From Anaeramoeba flamelloides (taxonomy: Eukaryota > Metamonada > Anaeramoebidae), in NCBI GenBank assembly GCA_027625915.1, contig JANTQA010000072.1:3348001-3412000 (forward strand): a DNA stretch of 64,000 bases, written 5' to 3'. Below, one piece after another: positions 28,372-41,322 of this stretch. Position 1 is the stretch's first letter, and the number at the start of each line of letters is the position of its first letter. Under the pieces are notes generated by a model. The model made no database searches and was not told the DNA's origin. It worked only from the letters and a program-made list of their open reading frames with translations. The position numbers and the translations under genes were made by a program.

Positions 28372-30726
28372 TTAATTTTTTTTTGAACGGTTTGTATAAT
28401 GGGTATGCAATAATTTATGGCTTTTATGGGAAAGAGGCTTTTCAAAGAATTGTTCATAAATTTGTTGCACTGCTTGATTTTCATGTGATTTTCTGGTTGT
28501 TTTTCTTTCATCGATATTGTAGATTCCCTTCATTCTTCTTTCTAAATAGTCACTGGTCAAGCTTTTTGGTTCTCCACCGCCACCGATACATCCACCTTTG
28601 CAGATCATGAATTCGACAAAGTGATGTTCCACTTCACCATTCTTTAACTTTTTAAGGTATTCCCTGATATTGGATGCTTGATGAACAACTGCTACTTTTA
28701 GGTCAATTTCGCCGAATGGGATTGTGGCTTCTTTGATACCTTGGAATCCTCTAACGGGTGTGTAATTTAAAGTTGGCATTGGCTTTTCAAGGGCAATTTC
28801 ATAAGCTGTCCTCAGGGCTGCTTCCATGACACCGCCGGTGTTTCCAAAGATGACTGCAGCTCCAGTGGATTCGCCAAGAGGGTTATTGTATTCGCTTTCC
28901 TCGAGACTTAAAAATGGGATTTTCTTAAGCTTGATGAGTCGACCCAGTTCGCGTGTTGTTAAAACGATGTCAGTTTCGGGAATTCCTGAATCTGTTTTCA
29001 GTTCCTCTCTTCTTGCTTCGTCCTTTTTAGCGGTACATGGCATGACAGATACAACGATGACGTCTTCTGGTTTCCTTCCCATCTTTTCTGCCCAGTGGTT
29101 CTTGATAATTGAGCTGAGCATGCCTTGTGGTGATCTACAGGAAGACAAATTTGGAATGAATTCTGGGTATAGCTTTTCAACCATGTTGATCCATCCTGGA
29201 CAGCATGATGTAAACATTGGCAATGTCCCGCCGTTGGCTACACGATCCAATAATTCAGATCCTTCCTCCATAATGGTCAAATCGGCAGAAAAGTTAGTGT
29301 CAAATACTACATCGGCACCTAATTTTCTAATAGCGGCAACCATTCTGCCTGTGGAGATGTCGCCTGGCTCCATTCCAAATTCTTCAGAAATGGCGACACG
29401 TGTAGCTGGGGCTGTTTGGAAAACAACAATTTTTCCGTTTTTATTCTCAAGAACGTCCAAGGTCCTACGAACAGCACTGTGTTCGGAAATAGCTCCAACT
29501 GGGCAATAGAAGGAGCAGGCACCGCAATTGATACATTCTGTTTCTGAGATTGGGGAGTCAAAGGCTGTTTTGGGGATGGCATGAACGCCTCTTCCGGTCA
29601 TACTCAAAATGTCCATCCCCTGAAGTAAGGAACATGCCTGGACACATCTGTAGCATAAGACACATTTGTCCATGTCCCTGATCAAGGCTGGGGAGGATGA
29701 GTCGACCGTGTTGTGATGTTTTTCAAAGATTTTGGGGAATTTGTCTTCGACACCATATCTATAAACTAAGTCTTGGAGCTCGCATCTTCCATTTGCCTTT
29801 TTTTGTTTTTTTGATAGTCATTTAGAAATACAAAAAATTAAAAGAGTAATTGGAAATACAAAGAGGTAAAAAGAAAAATTAAGAATTTTTTTGTTGAGAA
29901 ATTGGTAGAGAAATTATTGTATCAGAACAATGAGTAAAATGTTTTTGTTTTTTTTGTTGAAAAAAGGTTCTTGAAATTTAAAAATCAAATTTCCCAAACA
30001 GTGGAAAAAATATTCATTTGAAAACGGGACGAAAAAAAAAAGTTTTGTGAATTTTGTTTTGTTTTTTATTATATTTTCAGTTTTGATCGTTTCTTCTAAA
30101 AAGAGTTTCATGTTTGAAAAGAGAAAGTTAAAAGTTGAAGAAATTCTCTTTTTGAATTTTTATAAATCAATCCTTTGTAGTGAGGGGGACTGTTCAGCAA
30201 AAAAACGGAGATTGAAAAAACCCATAATTAAAATAAAAAAATGCAAAATAAACTTTGCTTTTTTTTTTTTTTCAGAAATTAGAAAAAAATTCAAAATAAT
30301 AATTTAAAAAAAAGTAGCGAAATTGTTCAAAGAATTACTTACTTCACAAGAAGAACACTCTTGGTTGTGAGTTGCTAAGATCAATCCAAGATTGCTTTTG
30401 ACTGAATTAACAACTCTTGGAGAGTTTGTTGTGATTTCTACTCCGTCTCTTAAATCTGTAGCACATGCTGGTACCATTTTGCCTCCAAAGTTAGTTTCAA
30501 CGAGGCACAGTCTACATTTTCCAACGGGTTCGAGCATTGGATGGTAACATAAAGTTGGAACATAAACATCGTTTTCTCTACATGCCTCAAGAATTGTTTT
30601 GGCAGTTGTTGATTCATATTTTTTGTTGTTAATTGTGAATTTAATTGCTTTTGTTCCAACACTTGAAAGGTTTCTTATCAGCGAATTTGGAAGAAAAGTT
30701 TTTTCTGTGAAAAAATGATTAAGCAT
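28372..30726 (-). CDS. Long-form [FeFe]-hydrogenase, probably hydrogenosomal
   Basis: CDS is complement(join(28372..29796, 30343..30726)), 602 residues, one 546-bp GTAAGT-AG intron. It makes H2 from protons and reduced ferredoxin (or NADH). The N-terminus (MLNHFFTEKTFLPNSLIRNL) has the Arg/Ser and hydrophobic make-up of an organelle presequence. Next come the [2Fe-2S] ligands C60, C71, C74 and C88; the His-Cys cluster H120, C124, C127 and C133; and two ferredoxin-type 4Fe-4S sets (C173/176/179/183 and C216/219/222/226). The H-cluster motifs are TSCCPGW (C326, C327), MPCTAKKDE (C382) and FMICKGGCIGGGGEP (C527, C531). The last differs from the usual MACPGGC at two places (A to I, P to K), but all cysteines remain. 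The C-terminus (LLHTHYTNR) is typical and complete. The intron falls inside the His-Cys cluster, so correct splicing is needed to form it. ATG 30726 was chosen because it gives a presequence-like start; the upstream extension is Phe-rich. Confidence 0.95.
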
Positions 30727-32934
30727 TTGAATTTTTTTATTTGGAGAGAAAAAGAAAAAATGAAAAGTATTTTGAAATTTAAACAATCTCAAAATCGTTG
30801 TAAAAAAAATTGTCAAAAATAAGAGTCTTTGTCCTTTTTTTGAGTTTAATCGTCATAGTTAAAATCAGGATATATAAACAAAGGAACAAAAATTGTTTAG
30901 CAAAACTCAAATAGAAAGTTAATTAATATTGATTCCTTTGGGTTCAACTGTTTTAGATTTTATACTTTTGTAATTTGAAATTTATGAGAATTATATGCAA
31001 GAGACTCCCTTTATTTTTATTATTGATATTTTTAGTAAAAAATTTGAAGGAAATTATGGATTTTTTTCAGATCTCTCAAATGAGAGATAGTCTATGAAAT
31101 TAAAATTGAAAAGTATATTATCTTAGGGAACCTCCGCCTTGTTTAACACTCTATAGCCAAAAATATACTTTTGAAAAGATTTTAAATGACATTTTTATGT
31201 TTTTAATTGTGAAATAAAATTAATTTGAAAATAATTTGATATTATGCAACATTCACATCTGAAGAAATCAATTTCTTCACTGAAATGCAACACAGTTCAA
31301 AAAGCAAATTTTATTTGAACCAAGCTTCTTTTAATAATCAAACTTGCATTTTACAACCAAAATTATTACAAATCCATTAATAATTTCACTAATTGAACTC
31401 AAGTTAAAGAATTAAAAGAATAATGAGATCTTTATAAACCAATTGTAAACGAAAATTCCTTAACAGAGAAAAATAAATATTACAAATTATTATTATTTTT
31501 TTACATGTTTTTGGAATTTAAAAAGGAGAACATTTTCACCGACTCACTTTTTTCATCTCTTTAAAGAAATTACATAATTATTATTATTAGTTCACCCAAA
31601 AAAAAACAAAAATAAAAGATTTAAATAAATCAAGATCAATAATTACAGTCTGTTAAATAATCTGTGTTCACTTTTTATTTTGTGTTTTTCAAAATTAGTG
31701 TTATGTTTTTGTAAATTACTGTTGTTTTTTTTTTTATGTTTTTTTTTTTTACTTAACTGTTGTTTTTTGGTTTTTATTTTGTGTTTAATCAAAAATACAG
31801 TTCAGTTTAACCTTGCTTTCAAATCAAACAATATATACAATAGATCATATTAATAATTGTTCTACAACCTTCAAGACCAATCTCCTGATAAAAGAGATCT
31901 AATTCAGCCAAATTTAAACAAATCAACACCTAAATCCATAATCAACCAAATCTTTCAATTTGAATAAAAGACAAAAAAAAAATAAAAAGGATAAAAAGAG
32001 TTTCTTAAAAACTTTTTGACATGTTGCCTCCACATGAGCTTAAATATGAGATATTAAATTTTCAATTTTTTGAAAAAAATAAAAAGAAAAAAAAATTTCA
32101 TTTCATTTTTCTACTTTCCTTTAGTCAATTGCTTTTAAATCATATCTTGGAATAGGCTAGCTTTATTTATTTATTTCATTCTTTTTTTTTTGCCTATATT
32201 GGATGAGATAAGATTCCAAAATGAATGAATATATCATATTGAATCAAAAGTTAATTAGTCAAAATTTTATCTAATTAAAATTCGATAAGAACACACTAAA
32301 TGATCAAATTATTTAAAAATCGATTATTTTTCAACAATTTTCATAATGAGTGCAAATTAAGTCTCTTATAATATAAATTTTCATTTATTATATCAAGATC
32401 TTTTATTTTTCTTTCTTTGAAGAAAAAATGTTTTAAAAAACTTTGAAAAAAATATCTTTTACGACTTAGAGAATGACAGTATTATCGTCAATATAGGCTT
32501 CTCTGTTAAAAACAAAGACACTCTTAGAAATTTTTCATTTAAACAACCGATTATAAAAATTGAAAACAAAAGAAAAAAAGTTAAAAAACAACACTTAAAA
32601 ACACTATTTTTAAAAAAACAACAGTAAAAGTTTGTAAAAATATTTATTGAAGCCAACACAAGTTATTGAACAAACTGTACAATCTAAACTATTTTTCAAA
32701 AATGTTGACTCACTTGATAATGTGAATGAAAGTTGTTTTGAGGAGGGTTTTTATTGTATTTTTATCAAAAAAAGATTTTCAATTTGCTGATCAGAATCAT
32801 TGGATAATTTACACAAATATTGTAATTTTAGAGATCAGAATCATTTTTTCATTTTTTTTTTTTCAATTTCAAATATTTATTTATCAAATTTTTGTTTTTC
32901 TTCTGTTTTTCTTTTTATTTCTTTTTCTTTTACT

Positions 32935-32937
<3 letters not shown>

Positions 32938-32987
<50 letters not shown>

Positions 32988-32990
32988 TAA
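32938..32990 (+). repeat. Poly-T block
   Basis: About 50 bases of nearly pure T with a single C. It is the longest mononucleotide run in the window, in a gene-free region. Confidence 0.9.
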
Positions 32991-33285
32991 TACTTTTTAT
33001 TTTGCAAAGATATTTGGAAAAAAAAAAATTTCGAAAAGGCAAATAATCAATTTATAAAATTGAGACAATGTAGTGTCTTTACAATTAATTTAATTATTAT
33101 CAAAATATTCTTTTTGTTAACTTTTTTTTTGCTGAAAGGCTTAGCACTGAAAAATCTGTATGGCTCATTTCAAAAATTACAAGTCACTTTTTTTTTTAGT
33201 TTTTGATTTTATTTTTATAAATTTTTAATTTATTAGGTTTTATATATTTAAAATGATTGAAAAGTGAAATATATATTCAATTTAA

Positions 33286-33727
33286 TTATTAATTGTTCTT
33301 GAATACTAAAGGCTAATTCTTTTTTTTTGATTTTATTATTTCAAGTGAGTCGCATTTTTCGAAAAGGAGTTTAACTTAACCTGTAAGTTAATTTTAATCT
33401 CAGTGAACTATTTGTTGGGAAATAAATGCAATAAAATTTTCATTTATTTTTCCAAAAAAAGGTTTGAAAATTCTGTAAAATTTCATTTTTTTATTTTTCT
33501 AAATCTTTTTAAATTATTAATTTTCCTTATAGAATTGGATACTTTGAATATTTATTTTATTTCTTTCAAATATGATTATTTGGAAAAGTTGAATGAAAAT
33601 TTTGTTTATTTTATTTTACAATTTATAGTAGAATCAGATTTAATTATTGTGTGTTCTTGAATACTTGGGGAAAAGTTTTTTTTTCATTTTATTATTTCAG
33701 GTGAATAATATTTTTTGAAATTGAGTT
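33286..33727 (+). repeat. Direct repeat pair, about 360 bp apart (family E)
   Basis: 33286-33375 and 33645-33727 share 'gttcttgaatact', 'attttattatttca.gtga' and 'gagttta'. The spacer (33410-33640) matches 45115-45350 ('aaataaatg.aa.aaaattttcattta', 'agaattgg.a.a.tt'). The spacer is open as 85 codons but Phe/Leu/Lys-rich, so coding is doubtful. It looks like two tandem copies of a dispersed repeat. Confidence 0.45.
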
Positions 33728-34659
33728 TACTAACTTTGAAGTCTATATAAATTAGTTTCTTTGGTGTTGAATGAAGAATCATAAACGAAATCAATTTTCG
33801 GAATTGAGAGCTCAAAATCAGAGGTTCCACAGTTATTAATTGAAAAAACAGATCTAAATATCCTACATCATTAAAAATGAAAAACAAAATTTGACAAGAA
33901 AAGGTTAAAAAATCGAAAATAATAATAAAAATTCACTTATTTTCTTACTAAAACTCCATTGTTAATGATTTTTTGATTTTATCTAAAAATGTGTTTATAA
34001 ACATACTATTTTAAATGAATTTGCTACAAAATTATTTTTTTTTTACATAAAAAAAGCTTTACCCAAATAACCCTAATAAAAATTTATCAAAAAGTTTGTG
34101 GAAAAGCCAATTTTGATTTATAAAGAACTATGAAAAAAATATCGACAAATAACTAAATAATTAAAACATGTAATGAAAAATTATTTCTATTTTACAAATA
34201 TTTTTATCAATCCTCAGGAATTCATTATAATTATAATTATTTTGAAAGAATGTAATGAACATTTGATTAAGTAAACAGTGATGTTCAGTAATTTTTATTA
34301 TAAAAAATGATAAAAAATCTTAAAAAAAATAAAAATTTAAGAAATAAAATAGTTTTTCAAAAAATATCCTAATTTTTAGATATATATATATATATATATA
34401 AACTCCTTTTCAAATAAAAGGGTACAAAATATTTTCAAGAATTATTCCTAATTAAATCAAATTAATTGTATTATCCTTCTAAAATTTAAGAAACTCTTTA
34501 AAAAAATATCACAAAACTCAACTGTATATTTGAAACTCTATAAAATAAAACAATAAGAATTAAAATTAAATATTTTAAAAATGTATATGTACTTTTATTA
34601 TAATGAGAAATCTTGTTTTGTAGATTGTAAAGAAAAAAAATATAAAATCAATAAAAACT

Positions 34660-34971
34660 TTGTACACCGCGAATTGGGAAAAGTTCTTTTCAAGTTATTT
34701 ATAACTCTTGACACGTCAAACCTTTGTTCTTCAAAATCTCATTTTCAATATAAAGCCGCAATTAATTCGGGTATTATGTTGGGGTTGTTTTTTTTTTTTC
34801 TTCTCTCTTTTCTTTTTTCCATGCACCAATCCAATAATTGTCTTTCCTAATTACTATATCTAACTTATTAAGAATCGAACTTAAACTTTTGACGTTTTTA
34901 TACTGGCAGATTATTTCCAAATTGGTTTCTTCTTCTCTTGTTTTTTCATTTTCCAACTGTTCAATATCCAT
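34660..34971 (-). pseudogene. Possible broken small gene, unrecognised
   Basis: On the minus strand, ATG 34971 opens MDIEQLENEKTREEETN, then LEIICQYKNVKSLSSILNK and DNYWIGAWKK, which look like real protein. The frame ends in a long A-run. In the neighbouring frame, NPNIIPELIAALY follows directly, and further on VSRVINNLKRTFPNSRC, with two TGA codons between. No intron boundary bridges them. A decayed gene, or one with homopolymer errors, is the likeliest reading. The plus-strand frame at 34581-34850 is then a shadow. Confidence 0.3.
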
Positions 34972-35556
34972 AAATAAAAAAACAAAAAATGAAAAAATGA
35001 ATAATCAAAATGAAAATCACCTATAAGTAATTATCTTATTAACAATTAAATCCAATAATATTGATGATTTGAGAGGTGTACCCTTTTGTTTGAAATTTGT
35101 TTAAATATATATCTATCTATATATATATATATATATATATATATCTATATAAACGAAAACAGAATATAAACGGGGGTGTCATTATTTGGATGTAAATTAT
35201 GTGATTTCTTACGCAGATAAATTGATTTTTTCAAAAAAGATGTGTTACCAAAACAAAAATAAAAAATTATTCGCCGAAGTCATATTTAATAATTAATTTT
35301 TGAAAAATTGATCCAATAATTTTATTTATAAAATGAGATCAATAATTCGACAAAATTTTTTTTAATTTTTATATAAAATTTTTATTTCTTCAAAAAATAA
35401 GGTGAATTTTCTCCCAATATTTCCAAAAAAAAAGAATTAACCAGCAAACAAATTAACAATTGTGTATTTTTCAAAAAGTAAAAATAGTATGAATAAAGAA
35501 TTATAAAATAATAAAAATAAAAAAAAAAAAAACTTTGATTTATTTTTCCGAAAAAA

Positions 35557-38500
35557 TTAAATGTCATTCTCGGTATCATCCAATGAATCTTTGCTTGAAT
35601 TGGATGATGTGGAATTTAAACTCGAATCTGAACATGATGTGTCTGTATTTGTGTCTTCAAGATCTGATTCATTTGACATATCTGAAACTTCGATATCTGA
35701 TTTGACATCATCATCATTTTTTTTTTCAAAATGCTCTTGTTTATTTAGGTCTTGTTGATCGCGGTGGTTGGAAGAGCTTGTCTCTGAAGAATCTGAAGAT
35801 CGCTTCATATCTTTCATTTCGACGTCGCTGTCGTTTGCGCTATTGTTGTCATCCAATGGAGATTTTTTAGGCATTGTGGCTGTAAAGAACTCCTGCTTGC
35901 CGTCCCATAAGCGTTCGTATTTCTTTTTCAAATGGTTTCTGTAGAGGACAAATGCAAATAGAGAAGCGACAACGGCGATGGACAAAAGAATGACACCGAC
36001 CGTCAGTCCCTGTGTCAGTGCTGTGTTGTCCTCTGTGTCCTTCGAGGCAGCAGCCTCTGTAACCTCAATAGTGAAGGTGTCCGAGACGTTGTAGCTTCTG
36101 CAGTTGTCGGATGCGTAAACTCTGATTTGGAATTCTGCATTTTCGTTTGGCGTGTCACCGATGAATCTCCTTTCGTTGGATCTAAATTCCAACCATTCTG
36201 GCAGTGGGTCACCGTTTGCCATTTCCGCGGTGTATTCGTAATCTTCGTGCTCATAATCTTCGTCGTCAAACGCGAGGCCATCGATGGTGTAGTCGAAGAA
36301 TGTGTTTCCGTCCTGCTGGGCGTCCTTCATCCCCAATTTGACAAAGATGGGGCTGTTGATGATTTCGATTTGGAAAGTTGTGGTGATGGACGTTGTGCAG
36401 GGGTCAATTGCAGCGACGTCAATGAGGATTATTTGGCTGCACCCGCTTGGCGTGCCCGTGAAGGTTCTCGAGTCTGAGTCAAACTTTAGCCAACTTGGCA
36501 AACTACTGCCATCGTGCATTTTGGCCTCATAGCGCAAATCCTTTTCGTCTGGATCTTTGAAGGTTTCCTCGTCGAATGTGTATTTGTTGAAGATTTTCAC
36601 ATAGAAGGTCTGATTGACCAAATCCCTTTGCTTGATTGGCGGCTGGTCCTGGATCGTTAAAAACCAGGACACGGAAGCGACACTTGTGCAAGGGTCCTGC
36701 CCCTCAACAACAATTTCATAGGGCCTTCCGCAGCTCAGCGCAGTCCCGTAGAATTTGCCCACGCTTTCATCGAACTTCAGCCAATCGGGCCATTCTCGCC
36801 CGTCGTCCTCGGGCAAGGACGCACTGAGCGAAATCCGTTCCTTTTCTGGGTCTGTAAAGAGATCGTCGGGCAACTGGTACTCGAGCTCATCTTCCACATT
36901 CATGGTACGGTTTTCCAGGGTGCCCATGAGCTTTGGCGACTTATTGATCAATTCAAAATCAAAAACGCCCGTGACATTGTTGCAGCCATCGTCCGCCGTG
37001 ACAAAGATTTCGTAAATGTAGCTACAGCGATCGTCGTCGTTTGCCTCAATTGCAAATGTTCTAGTGTCGGGGTAGAACTGGAGCCAAGACGGCAGATCCT
37101 TATCACCATCTCTTTTGGCAGTATAATTAAGTGGCGCGCCGTCTTCGTTGGTAAAGGCGTCCTCGGGGATTGTATATTCAAAGGCCTCTTTCGTGTACGT
37201 CCTCTGCCGTTCCAGGATTTTGTTATCAACGGGGATTGGGTTGGTCAGATTCAAAAAGAAATCACTTTCTACAAAAGTACACGCATCCTTTGCGGTAACC
37301 TTAATATGGAGAAGCTCCTGGCACTGGTAGTCTGGGACATCCCCACTGAAGGTTCTGCTAGCCGAATCAAAGCTCAGCCAACTGGGTAGCGCTTGTGCGC
37401 TTCCATAGAGTTCCGCCTCAAAGTCCAACTGCACATTTTCAGGGTCTACAAAGCTCGTTGAGAGGAATTGGTATTTAAATGGGTTTGCTGCATAGTTCGT
37501 TTGATTTATTAAAGGCTCATGCACATACGGCGGATCGTCTGAAACTGTGAGTTTGAAAACGTCTGACACAGAATTACATGAATCGTTCGCGGTGACCTTG
37601 ATGTCCCAAGATGTATTACACTCTGTGTCTTCCGGTATGTCTCCCGAAAATGTTCTTTTTTTCTTATTAAAGCTTAGCCAAGTGGGCAATTCTTCGCCGC
37701 TATCTAACTCTGCGGTGTATGTCAACTCAACACCCTCTGGATCCACAAAGCTATCGGAATTGAAGACATAACTGAAATGTGAATTGACAGCCTGGGTTTT
37801 GTCTTGTAACGCTGTCTGGACATATGGCGGATCGTTGCTAATGGTGATCCTAAAGATGCCATTTGCCGCGCTACAGGTGTCGTTGGCAATTACCTTAAGA
37901 AGAAAATATTGTCCGTTGCAGAGATCGCCTGGGACCCTGTCGGCATAGAATTTAGTATTGACCTTATCAAAGCTTAGCCAATCCGGTAAATCAGTATCGT
38001 CGTCATCTGACTCTGCCTCATATGTTAACTCGACCCCCTCTGGATCTGAAAAGGTATTTTCTTCAATAAGGTAAAAGTAATTCGCCTTGTTATTATGAAC
38101 TATTTGATCGGGTATACCCTTATTTTTTGTTGGTACCTGATTCTCAATTGTGATCGTGAAAACGTCCTGTGCAACGTCACACCCGTCGCTTGCGTTGACT
38201 TTGATATTATAATATACGCCATCACATTCTGTTTTATAGGGCTTTCCACTAAATTGCTTAAAATTGCCATCAAAGCTTAGCCAGCCGGGTAAATCGGTGC
38301 CATCATCTAAACTGGCTTCGTAGGCCAACGTTACGCCCTCTGGATCGGAAAAATGCGAATCATCAAATTCGTAATTATAATTTTGATTTGTTGTTGCCAC
38401 TTGGCCTTCTAATAATGCAATATTCTTGACTGGAGGATCGTTTCGAATTGTGAGGACAAAATTCTCCGTAACGTCATTATCCTGGCACCCATCGCTGACT

Positions 38501-41322
38501 GTCACATCGATATTATATGGGGTGTTCTCGCATTCGCCAACATCAACGGTTCCTTTGAACTGTCTTGGGTTGTCTTCTTCGAATTTGAGCCAATCAGGCA
38601 GGGGATCACCATTGTTTAATTGGGATTCATAGGTTAACGCTACGCCCTCTGGATCGGAAAAATATGTATTTGGTATTGTGTAGGTATACAATTGGTTTGT
38701 GTGTACCTCCTGATTTGGAATAAAATCATTTTGCTGTGGGGCGTTGTTGGTGATTGCTATCTCATAAGTACCCGAAACATCATTAGCCTGGCATCCGTCA
38801 CTGGCAAGAACCTTGACAACGTATTTGGTCCCATCACATTCGCCAGCGCCAACTGTGCCGTTGAATTGTCTTGGGTTGCTTTCTTCAAATTTGAGCCAAT
38901 CGGGCAGGGGATCATCATTGGTGCTTAATTTGGCTTCATAGGTTAACGGTAGCCCCTCTGGATCTGTAAAGCAGCCCAAATCAAAGGTGTATTCAAATAA
39001 TGTGTTCGCCTGCGTTGGTTGGTTGTCTAATTGCACGGGGTGCGTCAGGGCTTGGTTTGTCACACTTAGGGTATAGCTGTCAGTGTGTATTGTGCACCCG
39101 TCGTCGACTTCAATTTCGACGTTAAAATCTTCTTGGCATTGCTCCTGTGGGATGTCCCCATACCATTTCGTTTCACCCTCAGAGAAATGTAGCCACGCTG
39201 GGAAACTGCCGCCACCAACTAAGTGGTCCGAGGTGTATGCTAAGCTTTTCCCCTCGTCATCTGCATAGGTACCAGAATCAAAAATGTACTCATAAGTGTT
39301 GTCAACCACCCTTGATTGGTCAACTAGCCCCTTCGTGTTATAGGGCGCCGTATTGGCAACTGTCAATTGGAAATCTGTTGTTGCAATTTGGGAGCAGTCG
39401 TCAGTTGCAGTTACACGTATCACGAGTATCTCCTCGCATTGGTCTGGAACATCTCCTGTGAATTCTCGTGCATTCAGATCTTCGAAATCGAGCCAACTTG
39501 GTAATTCGTCACCGTTCGCTAACTTTGCCGAATAGGACAATGGCCCCACATTGGAAAAGGCATCGGCATTAAAGGTAAAAGACCAGCCTGTTGTAAGTGC
39601 AGCAACAGTTTGGTTGGGGATACCCTGATCGACTATAGGGTCTGCATCGTCAACTGTTATCGAAAACTCCTTTGTTTCGGTGATTTGACAAGATTTGCTT
39701 GTCGTGACTTTGAAATTGAAAGTTTCTTCACACCCCGTGATGTCTGGCGCCGTCCCATAAATTTCCGTACTGGTACTGCCGTCGTGGTGAATCCAGGATG
39801 GCGGAGTGTCGCCATTAGCGTCAGTCAAAGTAAAGGTGATCCCGATCGCTTCTGGGTCTTCAAACGCGAAAGTAAAGTCAAAGGCCTCGTTTTCGTCTAA
39901 AAGGAGCCCGCCTAATCCGCTCACATATTTTGGGTATTTTAATTCATATTTGGCCCAATAGATGGTAGTGTCTGATTCCCAAGTAATGGAGTATTGGACG
40001 TCATCGGCGGCAATGTAGACCTCTTTTGATCCCGTCGTTTGAGAAACGTCAAAGGCGCTTGACACCGGTGCATTGGCTTTTGTTAAAACCATTGACCGAA
40101 TATCCGTGGCATTAAAAAGCCACGCGCTGACGGCGATATTGTCTCGGCCCCTGTCGGCGCTCCCATAGTTAGTATTTGTATCGATTATCAGACTGGTGCC
40201 CGAGATCCCATCTGTCCATTCCTGGGCAAAAAACTCGTTAGTTTTTTTGGTGGCGAAGAGTTGAATATCATCGCTTGAATAGGCTACAATGGTCGGTCTT
40301 TTACCTTGGTTGTTCACCATTTTACCATAATAGTTCACCTCGTTACCTTCGGAGTCTAATCGGGACCCATACGTGTCGTATGAGCTGTAAAACGCAACAA
40401 CAACTTCGTCGATGTCGGTGAATTTGGAAATCCTCGTATGGTAGTTTGTTTTCGCGAGAGCATTATTTACCAACATTTGTTGCCCGCTCATCGATCCGTC
40501 TTCGTTCACAATCCTCACATAGATCTTTTCGTGATTCCGAACCCAAACCACAACCATTTTGTTATCGCTCAAACTGACAACACCAGGCTGATCGGTGTTG
40601 CCGTCCTCCGAAATCACAATTTCATCTGTGGGGTTGTAGCCGTCTACGTCATAAATTTTTCCCTTCACTTGCTCGGTGTCTTTCAAGTCAACCCAAACCA
40701 CGATGAATTTGCCATCGGGCCGATAGGCGACACTTGGGTAAGTCTGGGTCCGAGTTACTTGCGTGTTAACCCTCCAGTTTGTTTTTTTGGCGGTGCCATC
40801 TGCGCCATAAAGCGATGCACTTATTCCCCAGAGTGAACCGTCAAAATTGTATTGCCTGTAAACAATTACAGAGTCACCGTTAACAGGCGAAATTGCCACA
40901 AACGGGTACTGTGAATTTAATGAATCCGTATCACTAACCATTGTTGGTGGGGTTAATTGTGTAGGATTACAATCCCCATTCACAACTATTTTTTTTTTGT
41001 TTGTTTGTTTGTTTGTTTGTTTGTTTGTTTGTTTGTTTTTTTGATTGTTTATTCATTTGTTTGTTTTGATTGTTGGGAAAAAGGTAAGTGTGATTTTGTG
41101 TTTTGACAAGAAATCGTTCAAAAAGGTTTGTCATTGTGTTTTTTTTTGGAATTCAAAGATCAGTTCGAGAATTCCAGAAACGAAATAGTTTGTTTTTATC
41201 AGAAACAAAGGAATTAGAAAATTTCCAAAAGATCAATTTAGATGAAAAGGGATTGAAATTTACTTACTTTTAAAGAAAAGAAAGAAGAACAGTCCAAAAA
41301 AATAAACAAAATTATTTTTCAT
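35557..41322 (-). CDS. Single-pass surface protein with 13 cysteine-bearing CADG (cadherin-like) repeats
   Basis: CDS is complement(join(35557..40985, 41268..41322)), 1,827 residues. The 55-base first exon encodes MKNNFVYFFGLFFFLFFK, a clear signal peptide. A GTAAGT donor and 282-bp intron join it to IVNGDCNPTQL. Residues to about 380 hold repeats such as YPSVAYRPDGKFIVVWVD, suggesting a beta-propeller-like head. Thirteen repeats of about 95 residues follow. Each has F-x-D-P-E-G-x-x-L-x-Y, then LPxWLxF, then a closing strand (FxLTIxNxxP). This is the dystroglycan-type cadherin-like fold. Twelve repeats carry a Cys pair about 14 residues apart (as in ECDGTKYVVKVLASDGC). One transmembrane helix, GVILLSIAVVASLFAFVLY, lies near 1680-1700. 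A 125-residue acidic, Ser-rich cytosolic tail follows. It probably acts in adhesion or as a receptor; the ligand is unknown. Confidence 0.88.
40989..41041 (+). repeat. (GTTT)n microsatellite inside the CADG gene intron
   Basis: About ten GTTT units, extended by T-runs, directly beside the 3' splice site of the CADG gene intron. On the coding strand it is an (AAAC)n run, so the usual pyrimidine tract is missing before this acceptor (aaaaaatag). Confidence 0.85.

Larger units (their letters stand above)
30727..35556. other. Intergenic region with tandem repeats and a doubtful minus-strand gene remnant
   Basis: About 4.8 kb between two head-to-tail minus-strand genes. 30727-33200 is AT-rich with a poly-T block at 32938-32990 and no gene. 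Direct repeats of family E lie at 33286-33727. A possible broken gene lies at 34660-34971 on the minus strand. Short (TA)n runs lie at 34379-34400 and 35105-35150. Confidence 0.5.

Noticed and set aside
28826-29509. 227-codon plus-strand frame
   Set aside because: It lies antisense to the hydrogenase catalytic domain and shows no independent protein pattern; it is a shadow of a constrained gene.
32726-33057. Phe-rich plus-strand frames of 85-106 codons
   Set aside because: They run through a poly-T block and have the composition of random AT-rich sequence.
34581-34850. Plus-strand frame starting MYMYFYYNEKSCF
   Set aside because: The opposite strand carries more convincing protein-like sequence over the same bases, and this frame ends in poly-Phe.
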